Shown piece by piece: positions 45,698-55,375 of a stretch of 64,000 bases of DNA (its first letter is position 1; the number at the start of each line of letters is the position of its first letter). The notes under the pieces were generated by a model. That model did not search any database. It was given only the letters and a program-made list of their open reading frames with translations, and was not told the DNA's origin. The stretch is from positions 31,571 through 95,570 of the forward strand of contig NZ_JAEMEF010000014.1 of NCBI RefSeq assembly GCF_016785945.1. Reading direction: 5' to 3'. Position numbers and translations under genes: made by a program. Source of the stretch: Olleya sediminilitoris (GTDB taxonomy: Bacteria > Bacteroidota > Bacteroidia > Flavobacteriales > Flavobacteriaceae).

Positions 45698-46387
45698 TTA
45701 ATATCCGCAATAACATGGGTTTTTCCCAAAGGTATATGTTAAAGTAATACCAGTAAAGGTATACCAATCATTATTATTTAAATTACCGAAACTTAAACTT
45801 TCTAATTCAGAATTATCAGGAACACTTCCATCTAACTCATCAGAAAAAATATAACGTGCTCCGACTTCTAATGCTAGTACAAAACTAGGAGAAATCGTGG
45901 CTTTGTAACCCAAAACTATTGGAATACCTATAGCTATACTATTAGAATCTTCAGATTGTATTTCGCCTAAATTATTATAATAAAAATTATCATGTTGTGT
46001 TGCTGTTACGCCAGTGAATATATATGGTGTAGATACAAAACCGCCTTGATGTAAATTAAAATCAAAAAAAGTGAACTCGATTCCTGCAGCTAACTCAATG
46101 ATTTGATTGCTAAATTCTAAACCTCTTATTTGTCTACTTGGATCGTCAGAGTTTTTATCTATCCCTTCTAGTTCTGAAAAAGTTAATGATATTCTATAAG
46201 AATGTCTTGTGCTTCGGTTCCATTTATAAATGGCTCCAACAGCTAATTGGTTAGGTGCAATATAATCTGTAGCACCTACATCTCCAATAAAATTAGAACC
46301 ACCCAAATACAACCCAAATTCGTTGATTTGTGCACTACTAAATTGCATGCAAAAAAATGTTAGTACTAAAAGTGTTAACTGCTTCAT
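45698..46387 (-). CDS. DUF6089 family outer membrane beta-barrel protein
   Basis: 229 residues with a signal peptide (1-19, FSSAQ), then NEFGLYLGGSNFIGDVGATDYIAPNQLAVGAIYKWN, the DUF6089 opening, and amphipathic strands up to TGITLTYTFGKNPCYCGY. It is probably a small outer membrane barrel. It is the first gene of an operon with uppS and bamA, an arrangement I know from flavobacteria, so a link to outer membrane assembly is likely, but its function is not known. Confidence 0.88.
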   Translation of the reverse strand: MKQLTLLVLTFFCMQFSSAQINEFGLYLGGSNFIGDVGATDYIAPNQLAVGAIYKWNRSTRHSYRISLTFSELEGIDKNSDDPSRQIRGLEFSNQIIELAAGIEFTFFDFNLHQGGFVSTPYIFTGVTATQHDNFYYNNLGEIQSEDSNSIAIGIPIVLGYKATISPSFVLALEVGARYIFSDELDGSVPDNSELESLSFGNLNNNDWYTFTGITLTYTFGKNPCYCGY

Positions 46388-46403
46388 AAATATTCAAAGT
46401 TTG

Positions 46404-46436
46404 CAAATATAATAAATAAGATTAGCCTATAACAAT
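46404..46436 (-). promoter_or_regulatory. Probable promoter of the DUF6089-uppS-bamA operon
   Basis: On the minus strand ATTG (46433-46436), 21 bases, TATATTTG (46404-46411): a perfect -7 box and one mismatch at -33. It ends 17 bases before the start codon. Confidence 0.6.
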
Positions 46437-46486
46437 TTGATTGAAATAGTTACACTTTTAAACAGATTTAACAGGGTTTTATTGTT

Positions 46487-47356
46487 TTAATTACGTTTGT
46501 CTTCTCCCCAAAGTAGCTTTTTGCGCAAAGTATCAAGAAAAGTTTCGTTTTTAAAGACCATCATTTTTATAGTAAATGGTGCTTTTTTTATAGTGATAGT
46601 CGTTTTATTGGTTAAAGTTGCAATTCTAGAATCCATAGAGACTAAGTGTTGCTTTTCTCTACCATCAACTTTTAAAGTTATAACAGTTGTATCTTCTATA
46701 ACTAAAGGTCTTGCACTTAAATTATGAGGTGCAATTGGTGTTAACACTAAACTTGCTGCATTAGGTGTTATAACTGGACCACCACAACTTAATGAGTATC
46801 CTGTAGACCCTGTAGGTGTCGATATTATCAAACCATCACTCCAATAACTGGTTAGGTACTCTCCATTAAGTTCGGTTTCAACCGTAATCATGGACGTTGT
46901 ATTTTTTCGGCTTACAGCAATTTCATTTAAAGCAAAATTACATCTATTTATTTCAGCATTATCTTCAGAACTTTCAATAGTTAATAAACTGCGTTCTGAA
47001 ATAGAATACTGCTTGTTAATTATATTATCAATAGCATCCTCAATCTCGTCATGCTGTATGGTTGCCAAAAAACCTAGTCTTCCTGTATTAATCCCTACAA
47101 TTGGAATATTTAAGTCTTTAACTAATGTAATGGCTCTTAATATTGTACCATCACCTCCAATACTTACTAAAAAATCAAAACTAGCATCTAATAAAGAAAA
47201 AGTATTATACTCCGTTTTTATTTTAGGCAAAATGCCTTTATAAAAATTAGCTTCAATTACTATTTCAATATTTCTTTTTTGAAGTACTTCTAACAAAACC
47301 TCCAAAGAGGCTAATGGTTTTTTTTTCTGAAATTGACTATATATTGCAACTTTCAT
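46487..47356 (-). CDS. nadK: NAD kinase
   Basis: Phosphorylates NAD to NADP. 289 residues with VSIGGDGTILRAI (GGDGT motif at about 68-72), NTGRLGFLA, and the conserved STPTGSTGYSLSCGGPVI. It lies 2 bases after the CBS-domain gene, forming a pair. Cytoplasmic. Confidence 0.95.
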   Translation of the reverse strand: MKVAIYSQFQKKKPLASLEVLLEVLQKRNIEIVIEANFYKGILPKIKTEYNTFSLLDASFDFLVSIGGDGTILRAITLVKDLNIPIVGINTGRLGFLATIQHDEIEDAIDNIINKQYSISERSLLTIESSEDNAEINRCNFALNEIAVSRKNTTSMITVETELNGEYLTSYWSDGLIISTPTGSTGYSLSCGGPVITPNAASLVLTPIAPHNLSARPLVIEDTTVITLKVDGREKQHLVSMDSRIATLTNKTTITIKKAPFTIKMMVFKNETFLDTLRKKLLWGEDKRN

Positions 47357-47358
47357 AA

Positions 47359-48018
47359 TTACATGTCTAAATATTTATTTAAATAATCAGAGCGTTCTTT
47401 TAAACCATCTAAATAGCTATCTTCTTCATGACCAGACACAATATTATAGCTATAACGTCTAAAGGTTTGCATGACCTCACTTAATCCTACATTTCCGATT
47501 TTTAAGGTAATTTGAGCTACATCATTTTCTATTTTAGAAATAAAAGCTCCGTATAATTTACCATCGTTGCTTTCAACAATCTGACTAACTTCACTAAAGC
47601 TATAATCTTGCAATCCTTTTTCAACAATTAAAATTGCTCCATTTTCAGAGAAAAATGGTGTTTCATTAAACAATCCTATAATATCATTTAGCTCATAATA
47701 GCCAAGATATTTGTTTCTTTCATTTAAAACAGGCATTATATTGGTAGCGTTTTGTGCAAAAGCCTCCAAAACATCTAACCAGTTTGCCTCTTCTCTTACA
47801 AAAAAACCTTCAATAGCATAACTACAATCAGAAATCACTTGTACTTTTTGAAAACAATGTGCATCATTCTCTGACACACACCCTAAGTAGACATCAGCTT
47901 CGTTTTTAATAGGAATATGAGAATATGTTAGTTGATTAAACAGTAATTGCAAATCACTTACAACACTTGTGTTAAGTAGTGGTTTAATATCGTTTATTAT
48001 GTAATCAGAAAGGTTCAT
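47359..48018 (-). CDS. CBS domain-containing protein
   Basis: 219 residues with two CBS-like segments: about 15-60 and 70-125 (FVREEANWLDVLEAFAQNATNIMPVLNERNKYLGYYELNDIIGLF). The C-terminal part (about 130-215) has an ACT-like look (ISKIENDVAQITLKIGNVGLSEVMQTFRRYSYNIV). CBS pairs bind adenosyl nucleotides. It is coupled to nadK (2-base gap), so sensing of adenine nucleotides in relation to NAD(P) balance is possible (inference only). Confidence 0.85.
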   Translation of the reverse strand: MNLSDYIINDIKPLLNTSVVSDLQLLFNQLTYSHIPIKNEADVYLGCVSENDAHCFQKVQVISDCSYAIEGFFVREEANWLDVLEAFAQNATNIMPVLNERNKYLGYYELNDIIGLFNETPFFSENGAILIVEKGLQDYSFSEVSQIVESNDGKLYGAFISKIENDVAQITLKIGNVGLSEVMQTFRRYSYNIVSGHEEDSYLDGLKERSDYLNKYLDM

Positions 48019-48111
48019 TTTATAAAAACTTTTGTTTGTGCAAATTAATTAAATTTTAGCACAAAAAGCCTCTTATACTTTGTATTTTTGTGTTTTAAAT
48101 TATTGCATGTT

Positions 48112-48825
48112 ATGACAAAATTAAGCGTAAATATTAACAAAATAGCAACTTTAAGAAACTCTCGTGGTGGTGACACACCTAACGTCGTTCAGTTTGCAAA
48201 AGACGTACAACGTTTTGGAGCACAAGGTGTGACAATACACCCAAGACCAGACGAACGTCATATTAAATACCAAGATGCTTACGATTTAAAACCAGAAGTG
48301 TATACTGAGTATAATATTGAAGGGAATCCAATTCCTAAATTTATGGAAATGGTATTAAAAATCCAACCTACCCAAGTCACCTTAGTACCAGACAGTATTG
48401 ATACTTTAACTAGTAATGCAGGTTGGGACACGATTAAAAATAAAGATTTTTTAGTAGACGTTATTTCTGAGTTTAAAAAGAAAGGCATACGTACATCAAT
48501 ATTTGTAGATCCAGATTTAAACCAAATTGAAGGTGCTAAAGCAACAGGAACAGATAGAATTGAATTGTATACTGAAGCTTTTGCTCACCAATATAATTTA
48601 GGTAATCAAAAAGCAATATTACCTTACGCAGAATGTGCCAAACTAGCCAATAATTTAGGGCTTGGTGTAAATGCTGGACACGATTTATCTCTAGATAATA
48701 TCCAATTTTTTAAACAAAACATACCAGACCTTTTAGAAGTTTCTATTGGACATGCTTTAATATCTGAAAGTTTATATTTAGGTATTGAAAACGTAGTAAA
48801 TATGTATAAAAACAAACTAAAATAA
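48112..48825 (+). CDS. pdxJ: Pyridoxine 5'-phosphate synthase
   Basis: Condenses 1-deoxyxylulose-5-phosphate and aminoacetone phosphate to PNP in vitamin B6 synthesis. 237 residues from the ATG at 48112 (a TTG at 48088 is rejected). Motifs: LSVNINKIATLRNSRGG, GVTIHPRPDERHI, VTLVPDS, TDRIELYTEAFA and NAGHDLSLDN. It is divergent from the CBS-nadK pair and followed 5 bases later by a hydrolase gene. Confidence 0.96.
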   Translation: MTKLSVNINKIATLRNSRGGDTPNVVQFAKDVQRFGAQGVTIHPRPDERHIKYQDAYDLKPEVYTEYNIEGNPIPKFMEMVLKIQPTQVTLVPDSIDTLTSNAGWDTIKNKDFLVDVISEFKKKGIRTSIFVDPDLNQIEGAKATGTDRIELYTEAFAHQYNLGNQKAILPYAECAKLANNLGLGVNAGHDLSLDNIQFFKQNIPDLLEVSIGHALISESLYLGIENVVNMYKNKLK

Positions 48826-48830
48826 TTATT

Positions 48831-49592
48831 ATGCTTTTACATTCTAATATTTTAGGCGAAGGTAAGCCCTTTATAATTTTACATGGCTTTTTGGGCATGA
48901 GTGATAATTGGAAAACCTTAGGCAATCAATTTGCTGAAGATTTTCAAGTTCATTTAGTAGACCAACGTAATCATGGTAGAAGTTTTCATGACAATGCGTT
49001 TTATTACGAAGCTTTAGCAGAAGATTTAAAACACTATTTTGATTATCATAACATAAAAGACGCTATACTTTTAGGTCATTCAATGGGAGGAAAAACCGCT
49101 ATGCTGTTTTCAACATTGTACCCAGAATTAGTTAGCAAACTTATTGTTGCTGACATTTCTCCAAGATTTTACCCAATACACCATGATGCTATTTTAGAAG
49201 GTTTAAATAGCTTAGATTTTTCAACTTTAAAAAGTCGTGGTCAAGCCGATAAACAATTAGCCAATTATGTATCTGATTTAGGCACAAGACAATTTTTATT
49301 AAAAAACTTATATTGGGTAGAAAAAGGTCAATTAGGTATTAGACTAAACCTACAAGCATTAACAGATAATGTTTCTGAAGTTGGCGAAGCTTTACCATTA
49401 CATGCTAAATTTGAAGAAGACACATTATTTTTAAGAGGAGATAAAAGCGAATATATTGGTAATCAAGATGAAGCTTTAATAAAAAACCATTTCCCTAAAG
49501 CTAATATTATAACCATATCTAATGCTGGGCATTGGTTACACGCAGAAAACCCTAAAGAATTTTACGATGCTGTAACAAATTTTGTAAATTAA
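48831..49592 (+). CDS. Alpha/beta hydrolase
   Basis: 253 residues of the YbfF-type esterase group: ILHGFLGMSDNW near the N-terminus, nucleophile S84 in GHSMGG, an acid in FLRGDKSEYI, and the catalytic His234 in NAGHWLHAENP. It is probably a cytoplasmic esterase on short acyl or thioester substrates. The gene is 5 bases after pdxJ, so probably co-transcribed; the substrate cannot be told. Confidence 0.9.
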   Translation: MLLHSNILGEGKPFIILHGFLGMSDNWKTLGNQFAEDFQVHLVDQRNHGRSFHDNAFYYEALAEDLKHYFDYHNIKDAILLGHSMGGKTAMLFSTLYPELVSKLIVADISPRFYPIHHDAILEGLNSLDFSTLKSRGQADKQLANYVSDLGTRQFLLKNLYWVEKGQLGIRLNLQALTDNVSEVGEALPLHAKFEEDTLFLRGDKSEYIGNQDEALIKNHFPKANIITISNAGHWLHAENPKEFYDAVTNFVN

Positions 49593-49615
49593 AGTCTAAT
49601 AAATAAAAACCTATT

Positions 49616-49969
49616 ATGAATTTAATTATAAGATTACTTATTAACGCTATTGCTGTATTTGCTTTAGCACACGTATTAAATGGTGTGTATTTAGATAATT
49701 ACGTTACAGCTATTATTGTTGCAATAGTACTATCTATTTTAAACCTAATTGTAAAACCTATTTTAGTAATATTAACATTACCAATTACAATACTAACCTT
49801 AGGGCTATTTTTATTTGTTGTCAATGGATTAATGATTTTATTAGCCGATAAATTTATTGATGGATTTGCAGTTTCAAGTATCTGGACTGCAATTTTATTT
49901 AGTATTTTATTATCTATTTTACAATGGTTATTGCAATCCTTTATAAAGACAGATACCAAAACTAAGTAA
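49616..49969 (+). CDS. Phage holin family 4-like small membrane protein
   Basis: 117 residues with four hydrophobic segments (about 3-22, 28-50, 52-80, 86-108) and the pattern VIVAIVLSILNLIVKPILVILTLPITILTLGLFLFVVNGLMILLADKFI, as in the family named phage holin 4 superfamily (DUF360-like), widespread in non-phage genomes. No phage genes are near, so a holin role is not implied. It follows the hydrolase gene by 23 bases. Confidence 0.85.
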   Translation: MNLIIRLLINAIAVFALAHVLNGVYLDNYVTAIIVAIVLSILNLIVKPILVILTLPITILTLGLFLFVVNGLMILLADKFIDGFAVSSIWTAILFSILLSILQWLLQSFIKTDTKTK

Positions 49970-50006
49970 CACTTAAAAATAGTCTGTTACACAAGACGTT
50001 AAAAAC

Positions 50007-50037
50007 TTTGTAATACTGTAAAAAAGTAGTACTTTTG
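50007..50037 (+). promoter_or_regulatory. Canonical promoter of the trigger factor gene
   Basis: TTTG (50007-50010), exactly 19 bases, TACTTTTG (50030-50037): a perfect match to the Bacteroidota consensus. The leader to the ATG at 50168 is about 120 bases. Confidence 0.8.
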
Positions 50038-50167
50038 CACACCTTTTTAACAGAAAAAATCAAAATAAAAGCTTGCTTTATAAAATTCTGTTAGATAATT
50101 TCCTCATAAATACTTGAGGATATTAAAACTAGTGTTAATTGCCCAATTGGGCTTTATATCATATATA

Positions 50168-51499
50168 ATGAATATTACAAGAGAAAACATTGATGCATTA
50201 AATGCTGTAGTAAAAGTAGACATCGTTAAAGAAGATTATAACGATAAAGTTGAAAAAATCTTAGTAGATTACAAAAAAACAGCAAACATCCCAGGATTTA
50301 GAAAAGGTCATGTACCAATGGGAATGGTAAAAAAACAATATGGTAAAGCTGTATTAGTTGATGAGGTAAATAAATTACTTCAAGATGCATTAAACAAGTA
50401 TTTAACTGAAGAAAAAATAGACGTTTTAGGGCAACCATTACCTAAACAACAAGACGAAATAAACTGGGATTCTGATTCTTTTTCTTTTGAATTTGAATTA
50501 GGTCTTGCTCCAGAATTTAGCGTAGATTTAAATAGTAAAAAAGCAATCACTCATTACAACATCGTTGCTGATGACAAAATGATTGACGAGCAAATTGAGC
50601 GTATCCAAAACCAATATGGTAAAATCACTTCAGAAACTGAAGTAAAAAAGGATAGCGAAATTACTGGTACTTTTAAAAACGAGGATAAAGAAATTGACAA
50701 TACTGTTACAATTACTTTAGACAAGTTTAAAGGTAAAGCTACTGAAAAGAAATTTATTGGTGCTAAACCAGGAGACGTCATTACTTTAAAAACTAAAGGA
50801 CTTTACGAAGATGATCATGAATTAATGAATGCATTAAAAATACAACACGATGATGCACATGGTTTAGATATTGAAGTAACTTTTACAATCAACGAAGTTA
50901 ACAGTCGTGAAGCTGCTGACTTAGATCAAGAGTTATTTGATAAATTATTTGGTAAAGACGTCGTAAAATCTGCTTCAGAATTAAAAGCTAAAATTAAAGA
51001 AGATGCAGAAAAGCAATTTGTACAGCAATCTGATCAAAAGCTTTTAAATGATGTTACAGAACATCTAGTAGACAACACTAAATTTGATTTACCAGCAGAA
51101 TTCCTAACTAAATGGATGCAAGTTGCAGGTGAAAAAGAAATGGATGAAGCAACTGCTAAAGAAGAATACGAAAAATCAGAAAAAAGCTTACGTTACCAAT
51201 TAATTGAAGGTAAATTAATGCAAGACAATGATCTTAAAGTAGACTTTGAAGACGTTAAAACTAACGCTAAAAACATGATCAAAATGCAAATGGCACAATT
51301 TGGTCAATTAAATCCTTCTGAAAAAGAATTAGATGATATCGCTGCACGTGTTTTAGGAAACCAAGACGAAGTTAGACGTATTTCTGAACAAGTAGTAAGT
51401 CAAAAATTACTAGATCTTTATAAAGAAAAAGCAAACATCAAAGCAAAAGAAATGTCATATGATGCTTTTGTAAAAGAGGTGTATGGTGATAAAGCATAA
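50168..51499 (+). CDS. tig: Trigger factor chaperone
   Basis: Ribosome-bound folding factor. 443 residues from the ATG at 50168 (MNITRENIDALNAVVKVDI); a start at 50114 would add an 18-residue leader not seen in the family. The ribosome-binding motif is IPGFRKGHVPMGMVKKQYG (about 40-58), followed by a reduced PPIase-like middle domain (about 150-245) and the helical C-terminal arms. It precedes clpP and clpX, a common order. Confidence 0.94.
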   Translation: MNITRENIDALNAVVKVDIVKEDYNDKVEKILVDYKKTANIPGFRKGHVPMGMVKKQYGKAVLVDEVNKLLQDALNKYLTEEKIDVLGQPLPKQQDEINWDSDSFSFEFELGLAPEFSVDLNSKKAITHYNIVADDKMIDEQIERIQNQYGKITSETEVKKDSEITGTFKNEDKEIDNTVTITLDKFKGKATEKKFIGAKPGDVITLKTKGLYEDDHELMNALKIQHDDAHGLDIEVTFTINEVNSREAADLDQELFDKLFGKDVVKSASELKAKIKEDAEKQFVQQSDQKLLNDVTEHLVDNTKFDLPAEFLTKWMQVAGEKEMDEATAKEEYEKSEKSLRYQLIEGKLMQDNDLKVDFEDVKTNAKNMIKMQMAQFGQLNPSEKELDDIAARVLGNQDEVRRISEQVVSQKLLDLYKEKANIKAKEMSYDAFVKEVYGDKA

Positions 51500-51636
51500 A
51501 TTACGTGATGGATTTTTATCAATTTGATAAGATTCTATTGGCAGTGGTTTAACAAAATAATCATTATCTTTAGGCGTTGTTTAGCAAGACTAAGCAACGC
51601 CTAATTTTTTCAATAAAAATAACATTTATTCAAACT

Positions 51637-52311
51637 ATGGATTACGGAAAAGAATTCGAAAAATTTGCTATAAAAGACCAAGGTATAAGTAGTACATATT
51701 ACAACAAAATAATTAGTAGTATGTATCCTACTAACTTAACACCTAACATTATTGAAGAGCGTCAAATGAACATTGCTATCTTTGATGTGTTTTCTCGTTT
51801 AATGATGGATCGTATTATATTTTTAGGAACAGGAATTAACGACCAAGTTGCTAATATCATACAAGCACAATTATTGTTTTTAGAAAGTACAGACGCAAAT
51901 AAAGACATCCAGATATACATAAACTCTCCAGGAGGAAGTGTATACGCAGGATTAGGTATTTATGATACAATGCAGTTTATTAAACCTGACGTTGCTACAA
52001 TTTGTACTGGTATGGCAGCATCAATGGGAGCTGTATTATTATGTGCAGGAGAAAAAGGAAAACGTAGTGGTTTAACACACTCTAGAGTAATGATACACCA
52101 ACCATTAGGAGGTGCTCAAGGTCAAGCTAGTGATATTGAAATTACTGCAAGAGAAATCTTGATACTTAAAGAAGAACTTTACAAAATTATAAGTAAGCAC
52201 TCTGGTCAAGATTACGATAAAGTATACAATGATAGCGACAGAGATTACTGGATGAAAGCTGATAAAGCTAAAGAATACGGAATGATTGACGAGATTTTAG
52301 CTCGAAAGTAA
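51637..52311 (+). CDS. clpP: ATP-dependent Clp protease proteolytic subunit
   Basis: 224 residues from the ATG at 51637 (MDYGKEFEKF); an earlier start at 51577 is rejected as leader. Catalytic triad S129 in GMAASMGAV, H154 in HQPLGG and D203. YINSPGGSVYAGLGIYD (95-110) is typical. It forms the peptidase barrel for ClpX, encoded 87 bases downstream with a hairpin between. Confidence 0.97.
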   Translation: MDYGKEFEKFAIKDQGISSTYYNKIISSMYPTNLTPNIIEERQMNIAIFDVFSRLMMDRIIFLGTGINDQVANIIQAQLLFLESTDANKDIQIYINSPGGSVYAGLGIYDTMQFIKPDVATICTGMAASMGAVLLCAGEKGKRSGLTHSRVMIHQPLGGAQGQASDIEITAREILILKEELYKIISKHSGQDYDKVYNDSDRDYWMKADKAKEYGMIDEILARK

Positions 52312-52338
52312 TAATTATAAAATTTACTAGTGATGCCA

Positions 52339-52375
52339 TTAACAGGATTACCATCTATTATATTAATCCTGTTAA
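52339..52375 (+). promoter_or_regulatory. Hairpin between clpP and clpX
   Basis: Perfect 12-base arms TTAACAGGATTA (52339-52350) and TAATCCTGTTAA (52364-52375) with a 13-base loop. Only a mixed T/C stretch follows, so it is a weak terminator or attenuator, or a processing site setting the clpP to clpX ratio. Confidence 0.5.
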
Positions 52376-52398
52376 CTTCACTTTATTAATACAAAAAA

Positions 52399-53631
52399 AT
52401 GGCAAAAGAAGAATTAGAATGTTCATTTTGTGGTAGAAAAAAGCCAGAAACCAATTTATTAATTGCAGGTTTAGATGCGCACATATGTGACAGATGTATA
52501 CAACAAGCGCATGGTATTGTTATAGAAGAATCTAAAGAAGAAGAATCTAATGATCTGTCTGCCGAGTTAACACTAAAAAAACCACAAAAAATAAAAGCAT
52601 TCTTAGACGAATATATTATTGGCCAAGAATACACTAAAAAAGTAATGTCTGTAGCTGTATACAACCACTACAAACGTTTACTTCAACCACCAAGTAATGA
52701 TGATATCGAGATTCAAAAATCAAATATTGTTATGGTTGGTCAAACTGGTACAGGTAAAACATTAATGGCTAAAACCATTGCTAAGATGTTAAATGTACCT
52801 TTAGCAATTGTTGATGCTACAGTATTAACAGAAGCTGGTTATGTTGGTGAGGATGTAGAAAGTATTTTAACACGCTTATTACAAGCTGCAGATTACAATT
52901 TAGACAAAGCTCAAAAAGGAATTGTTTTTATTGACGAAATCGATAAAATCGCACGTAAAAGTGACAACCCATCAATCACAAGAGATGTTTCTGGTGAAGG
53001 TGTACAACAAGCCTTACTAAAATTATTAGAAGGTACAGTAGTTAACGTTCCGCCTAAAGGTGGTCGTAAACATCCAGATCAAAAATTTATTGAAGTAAAT
53101 ACTGAAAACATCTTATTTATTGCTGGTGGAGCTTTTGATGGTATTGAGCGCGTAATTTCTAAACGATTAAACATGCAAGCTGTTGGTTATAGTGCTTCTA
53201 TAAAAGAAGACGTTGTAGACCATGACAACTTATTACAATATATTATACCTAAAGATTTAAAAGACTTTGGACTAATACCAGAAATTATTGGACGTTTACC
53301 TGTATTAACTTACATGGATCCTTTAGATGGTAAAACACTTAGAGCAATCTTAACCGAACCTAAAAACGCTATTATCAAACAATACAAAAAGTTGTTTGAA
53401 ATGGATGAAATAGAATTAAGTATTACAGATGGTGCTTTAGAATTTATTGTTCAAAAGGCTATAGAATACAAATTGGGAGCACGTGGTTTAAGAAGTCTTT
53501 GTGAAGAAATATTGACTGACGCAATGTTTGAGTTACCAGGAAGCGAGACAAAGAAACTTAGCGTAACTAAATCTTATGCAGAACAAAAACTAAGTAAGAC
53601 CACTATAAAAAAGTTAAAAGCTGTGTCTTAA
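52399..53631 (+). CDS. clpX: ATP-dependent Clp protease ATPase subunit ClpX
   Basis: Unfoldase that feeds ClpP. 410 residues with the N-terminal zinc-binding domain (C8, C11, C30, C33), Walker A GQTGTGKT (114-121), Walker [12 protein letters not shown], the substrate-gripping GYVGED pore loop, and sensor motif GARGLRS near the C-terminus. A strong terminator follows. Confidence 0.97.
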   Translation: MAKEELECSFCGRKKPETNLLIAGLDAHICDRCIQQAHGIVIEESKEEESNDLSAELTLKKPQKIKAFLDEYIIGQEYTKKVMSVAVYNHYKRLLQPPSNDDIEIQKSNIVMVGQTGTGKTLMAKTIAKMLNVPLAIVDATVLTEAGYVGEDVESILTRLLQAADYNLDKAQKGIVFIDEIDKIARKSDNPSITRDVSGEGVQQALLKLLEGTVVNVPPKGGRKHPDQKFIEVNTENILFIAGGAFDGIERVISKRLNMQAVGYSASIKEDVVDHDNLLQYIIPKDLKDFGLIPEIIGRLPVLTYMDPLDGKTLRAILTEPKNAIIKQYKKLFEMDEIELSITDGALEFIVQKAIEYKLGARGLRSLCEEILTDAMFELPGSETKKLSVTKSYAEQKLSKTTIKKLKAVS

Positions 53632-53649
53632 TCATAAAATCAGATTACA

Positions 53650-53689
53650 TAAAAAACCACTTTAAACTAAAGTTTAAAGTGGTTTTTTT
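53650..53689 (+). terminator. Intrinsic terminator after clpX
   Basis: A 14-bp perfect stem AACCACTTTAAACT / AGTTTAAAGTGGTT with loop AA (53655-53684), followed by seven T. An A-run in front makes it usable from the other strand too. Confidence 0.9.
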
Positions 53690-53818
53690 GATTAATTATA
53701 ATATGACTCTCCCCAAAGTCAAACTAATAGCACTACCAATATATGTAATATTTAACTGATTTACAAATAATTACACCTATTTCACCCTGTTAAACTATAA
53801 GAGATTAATTCTTTTAGA

Positions 53819-55333
53819 CTATCTATTTAAAATCAATAGCTCGTCTAAATACTGACGTGTATTAGACAACCTAGGGACTTTATGCTGACCTCCAAGCTTA
53901 TTGTTTTGTTTCAACCAATCATAAAACAACTGCTCTCTAGCAATGTGTATGGTTGGCTTATTTAACGTCATATTATTATAACGTTTAGCTTCGTAATCAG
54001 AATTTAAACTTTTAAGTGCGTTATCAAATAATTCATTAAAATAATTAATGTCTGCAGGAGGTGTTTTAAACTCTATTAACCACTCATGAGCACCTTTTTC
54101 TTTACCTTCCATAAATATTGGCGCAGCAGTGTAGTCTACAATTTCCGAACTTGTTTTAATACATACTTTTTTTAAGGCATCCTCAGCATTTTCAATAATC
54201 AACTCTTCACCAAAAACATTAATATGATGTTTTGTACGTCCTGAAACTTTTATACGATAAGGACTAATAGATACAAACCTGATGGTATCACCAATCATAT
54301 AACGCCAAAGACCTGCGTTAGTGGTTATAATAACAGCATAATTTTTATTTAACTGTACTTCGCTTAACGGAATTACTTTTTGATTTTTAGTTCCATAAGT
54401 ATCCATTGGTATAAACTCATAAAAAATACCATAATCCAACATTAACAATAAATCACCTGTGTAGTTTTGATCTTGGATAGCAAAAAAACCTTCAGAAGCA
54501 TTATAAATTTCATAATACTTAAAATCCTTTTTAGGTAAAACATTTCGGTATTGCTCTATGTAAGGATTAAAACTTACTCCTCCATGAAAATAAACTTCTA
54601 GATTTGGCCAAATATCAAACAAACTTGATTTACCCGTTTGTTCCAACACATTATTAAGTAATACTAACATCCAACTTGGTACTCCAGCAAGACTGGTTAC
54701 GTTTTCATTAATTGTTTCGTTAACAATAGCAGCCATTTTAGTTTCCCACTCACTCATTAAACTAACCTTACTACTAGGTGTACTACTATATTCTGCCCAA
54801 AAAGGCATATTGTCTATTAGTATAGCACTTAAATCTCCAAAAACAGTTCCGTTTTGTTTGTAAAGTTCTTTACTTCCACCAAGCCTAAGACTTTTACCTG
54901 TAAACAACTGTGAGTCCTCGTTATTATTTAAATACATACACAATAAATCTTTACTAGCTGCATAATGACAATCTTCTAAACTGTCACTACTAACTGGTAT
55001 AAATTTACTTTTTGCACTTGTTGTCCCACTAGATTTAGCAAACCATTTTATTGGTTTTGGCCAAAATATATTGTGTTCGCCACGTCGTGCGCGCTCAATA
55101 TTATCATGTACATCTTCATAGGTGCAAAGTGGAACACGATCTGCAAAAGTTGCATAATTTTTAATAGAAGAAAACTGGTGCTGTTTACCAATTTCGGTAT
55201 CCTTTGCAATATCTAATAAGCTAAATAAAAGTTCTTGTTGGACCTCGTTTGGGTACTTTAAAAACAATTCTATTTGATGAAAACGTTTTTTCAAAAACCA
55301 AGATGCAATAGAATTTACAAGAGGTATTGGCAT
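53819..55333 (-). CDS. GH3-like acyl-adenylate/amido synthetase family protein
   Basis: 504 residues of the GH3 auxin-responsive promoter family, part of the ANL adenylating superfamily. Visible: the ATP-binding FAKSSGTTSAKSKFIPVS (about 104-121, P-loop-like SSGTTS), YNASEGFFAIQD (about 282-293), and the late GLWRYMIGDTIRF and SGRTKHHINVFGEEL. Bacterial members are poorly characterised; some act on small carboxylic acids and amino acids. The gene stands alone and is divergent from the DUF2797 gene. Confidence 0.88.
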   Translation of the reverse strand: MPIPLVNSIASWFLKKRFHQIELFLKYPNEVQQELLFSLLDIAKDTEIGKQHQFSSIKNYATFADRVPLCTYEDVHDNIERARRGEHNIFWPKPIKWFAKSSGTTSAKSKFIPVSSDSLEDCHYAASKDLLCMYLNNNEDSQLFTGKSLRLGGSKELYKQNGTVFGDLSAILIDNMPFWAEYSSTPSSKVSLMSEWETKMAAIVNETINENVTSLAGVPSWMLVLLNNVLEQTGKSSLFDIWPNLEVYFHGGVSFNPYIEQYRNVLPKKDFKYYEIYNASEGFFAIQDQNYTGDLLLMLDYGIFYEFIPMDTYGTKNQKVIPLSEVQLNKNYAVIITTNAGLWRYMIGDTIRFVSISPYRIKVSGRTKHHINVFGEELIIENAEDALKKVCIKTSSEIVDYTAAPIFMEGKEKGAHEWLIEFKTPPADINYFNELFDNALKSLNSDYEAKRYNNMTLNKPTIHIAREQLFYDWLKQNNKLGGQHKVPRLSNTRQYLDELLILNR

Positions 55334-55375
55334 AGTTATTTGTATCTTTAAGTTTTAAAAATAATACTTTTTTTT

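Noticed and set aside
49616..49969. Holin-like gene as a sign of a prophage
   Set aside because: This small membrane family is widespread outside phages and no other phage gene is near.
50114..50167. N-terminal extension of trigger factor
   Set aside because: Hydrophobic leader absent from the family; MNITREN at 50168 fits the normal N-terminus.
51516..51530. TTATCAA / TTGATAA inverted repeat after tig
   Set aside because: Only 7 bp, AT-only apart from one pair in each arm, and no T-run; too weak to call a terminator.
51577..51636. N-terminal extension of ClpP
   Set aside because: The stretch reads as leader and ClpP proteins of this group start near MDYGKEF.
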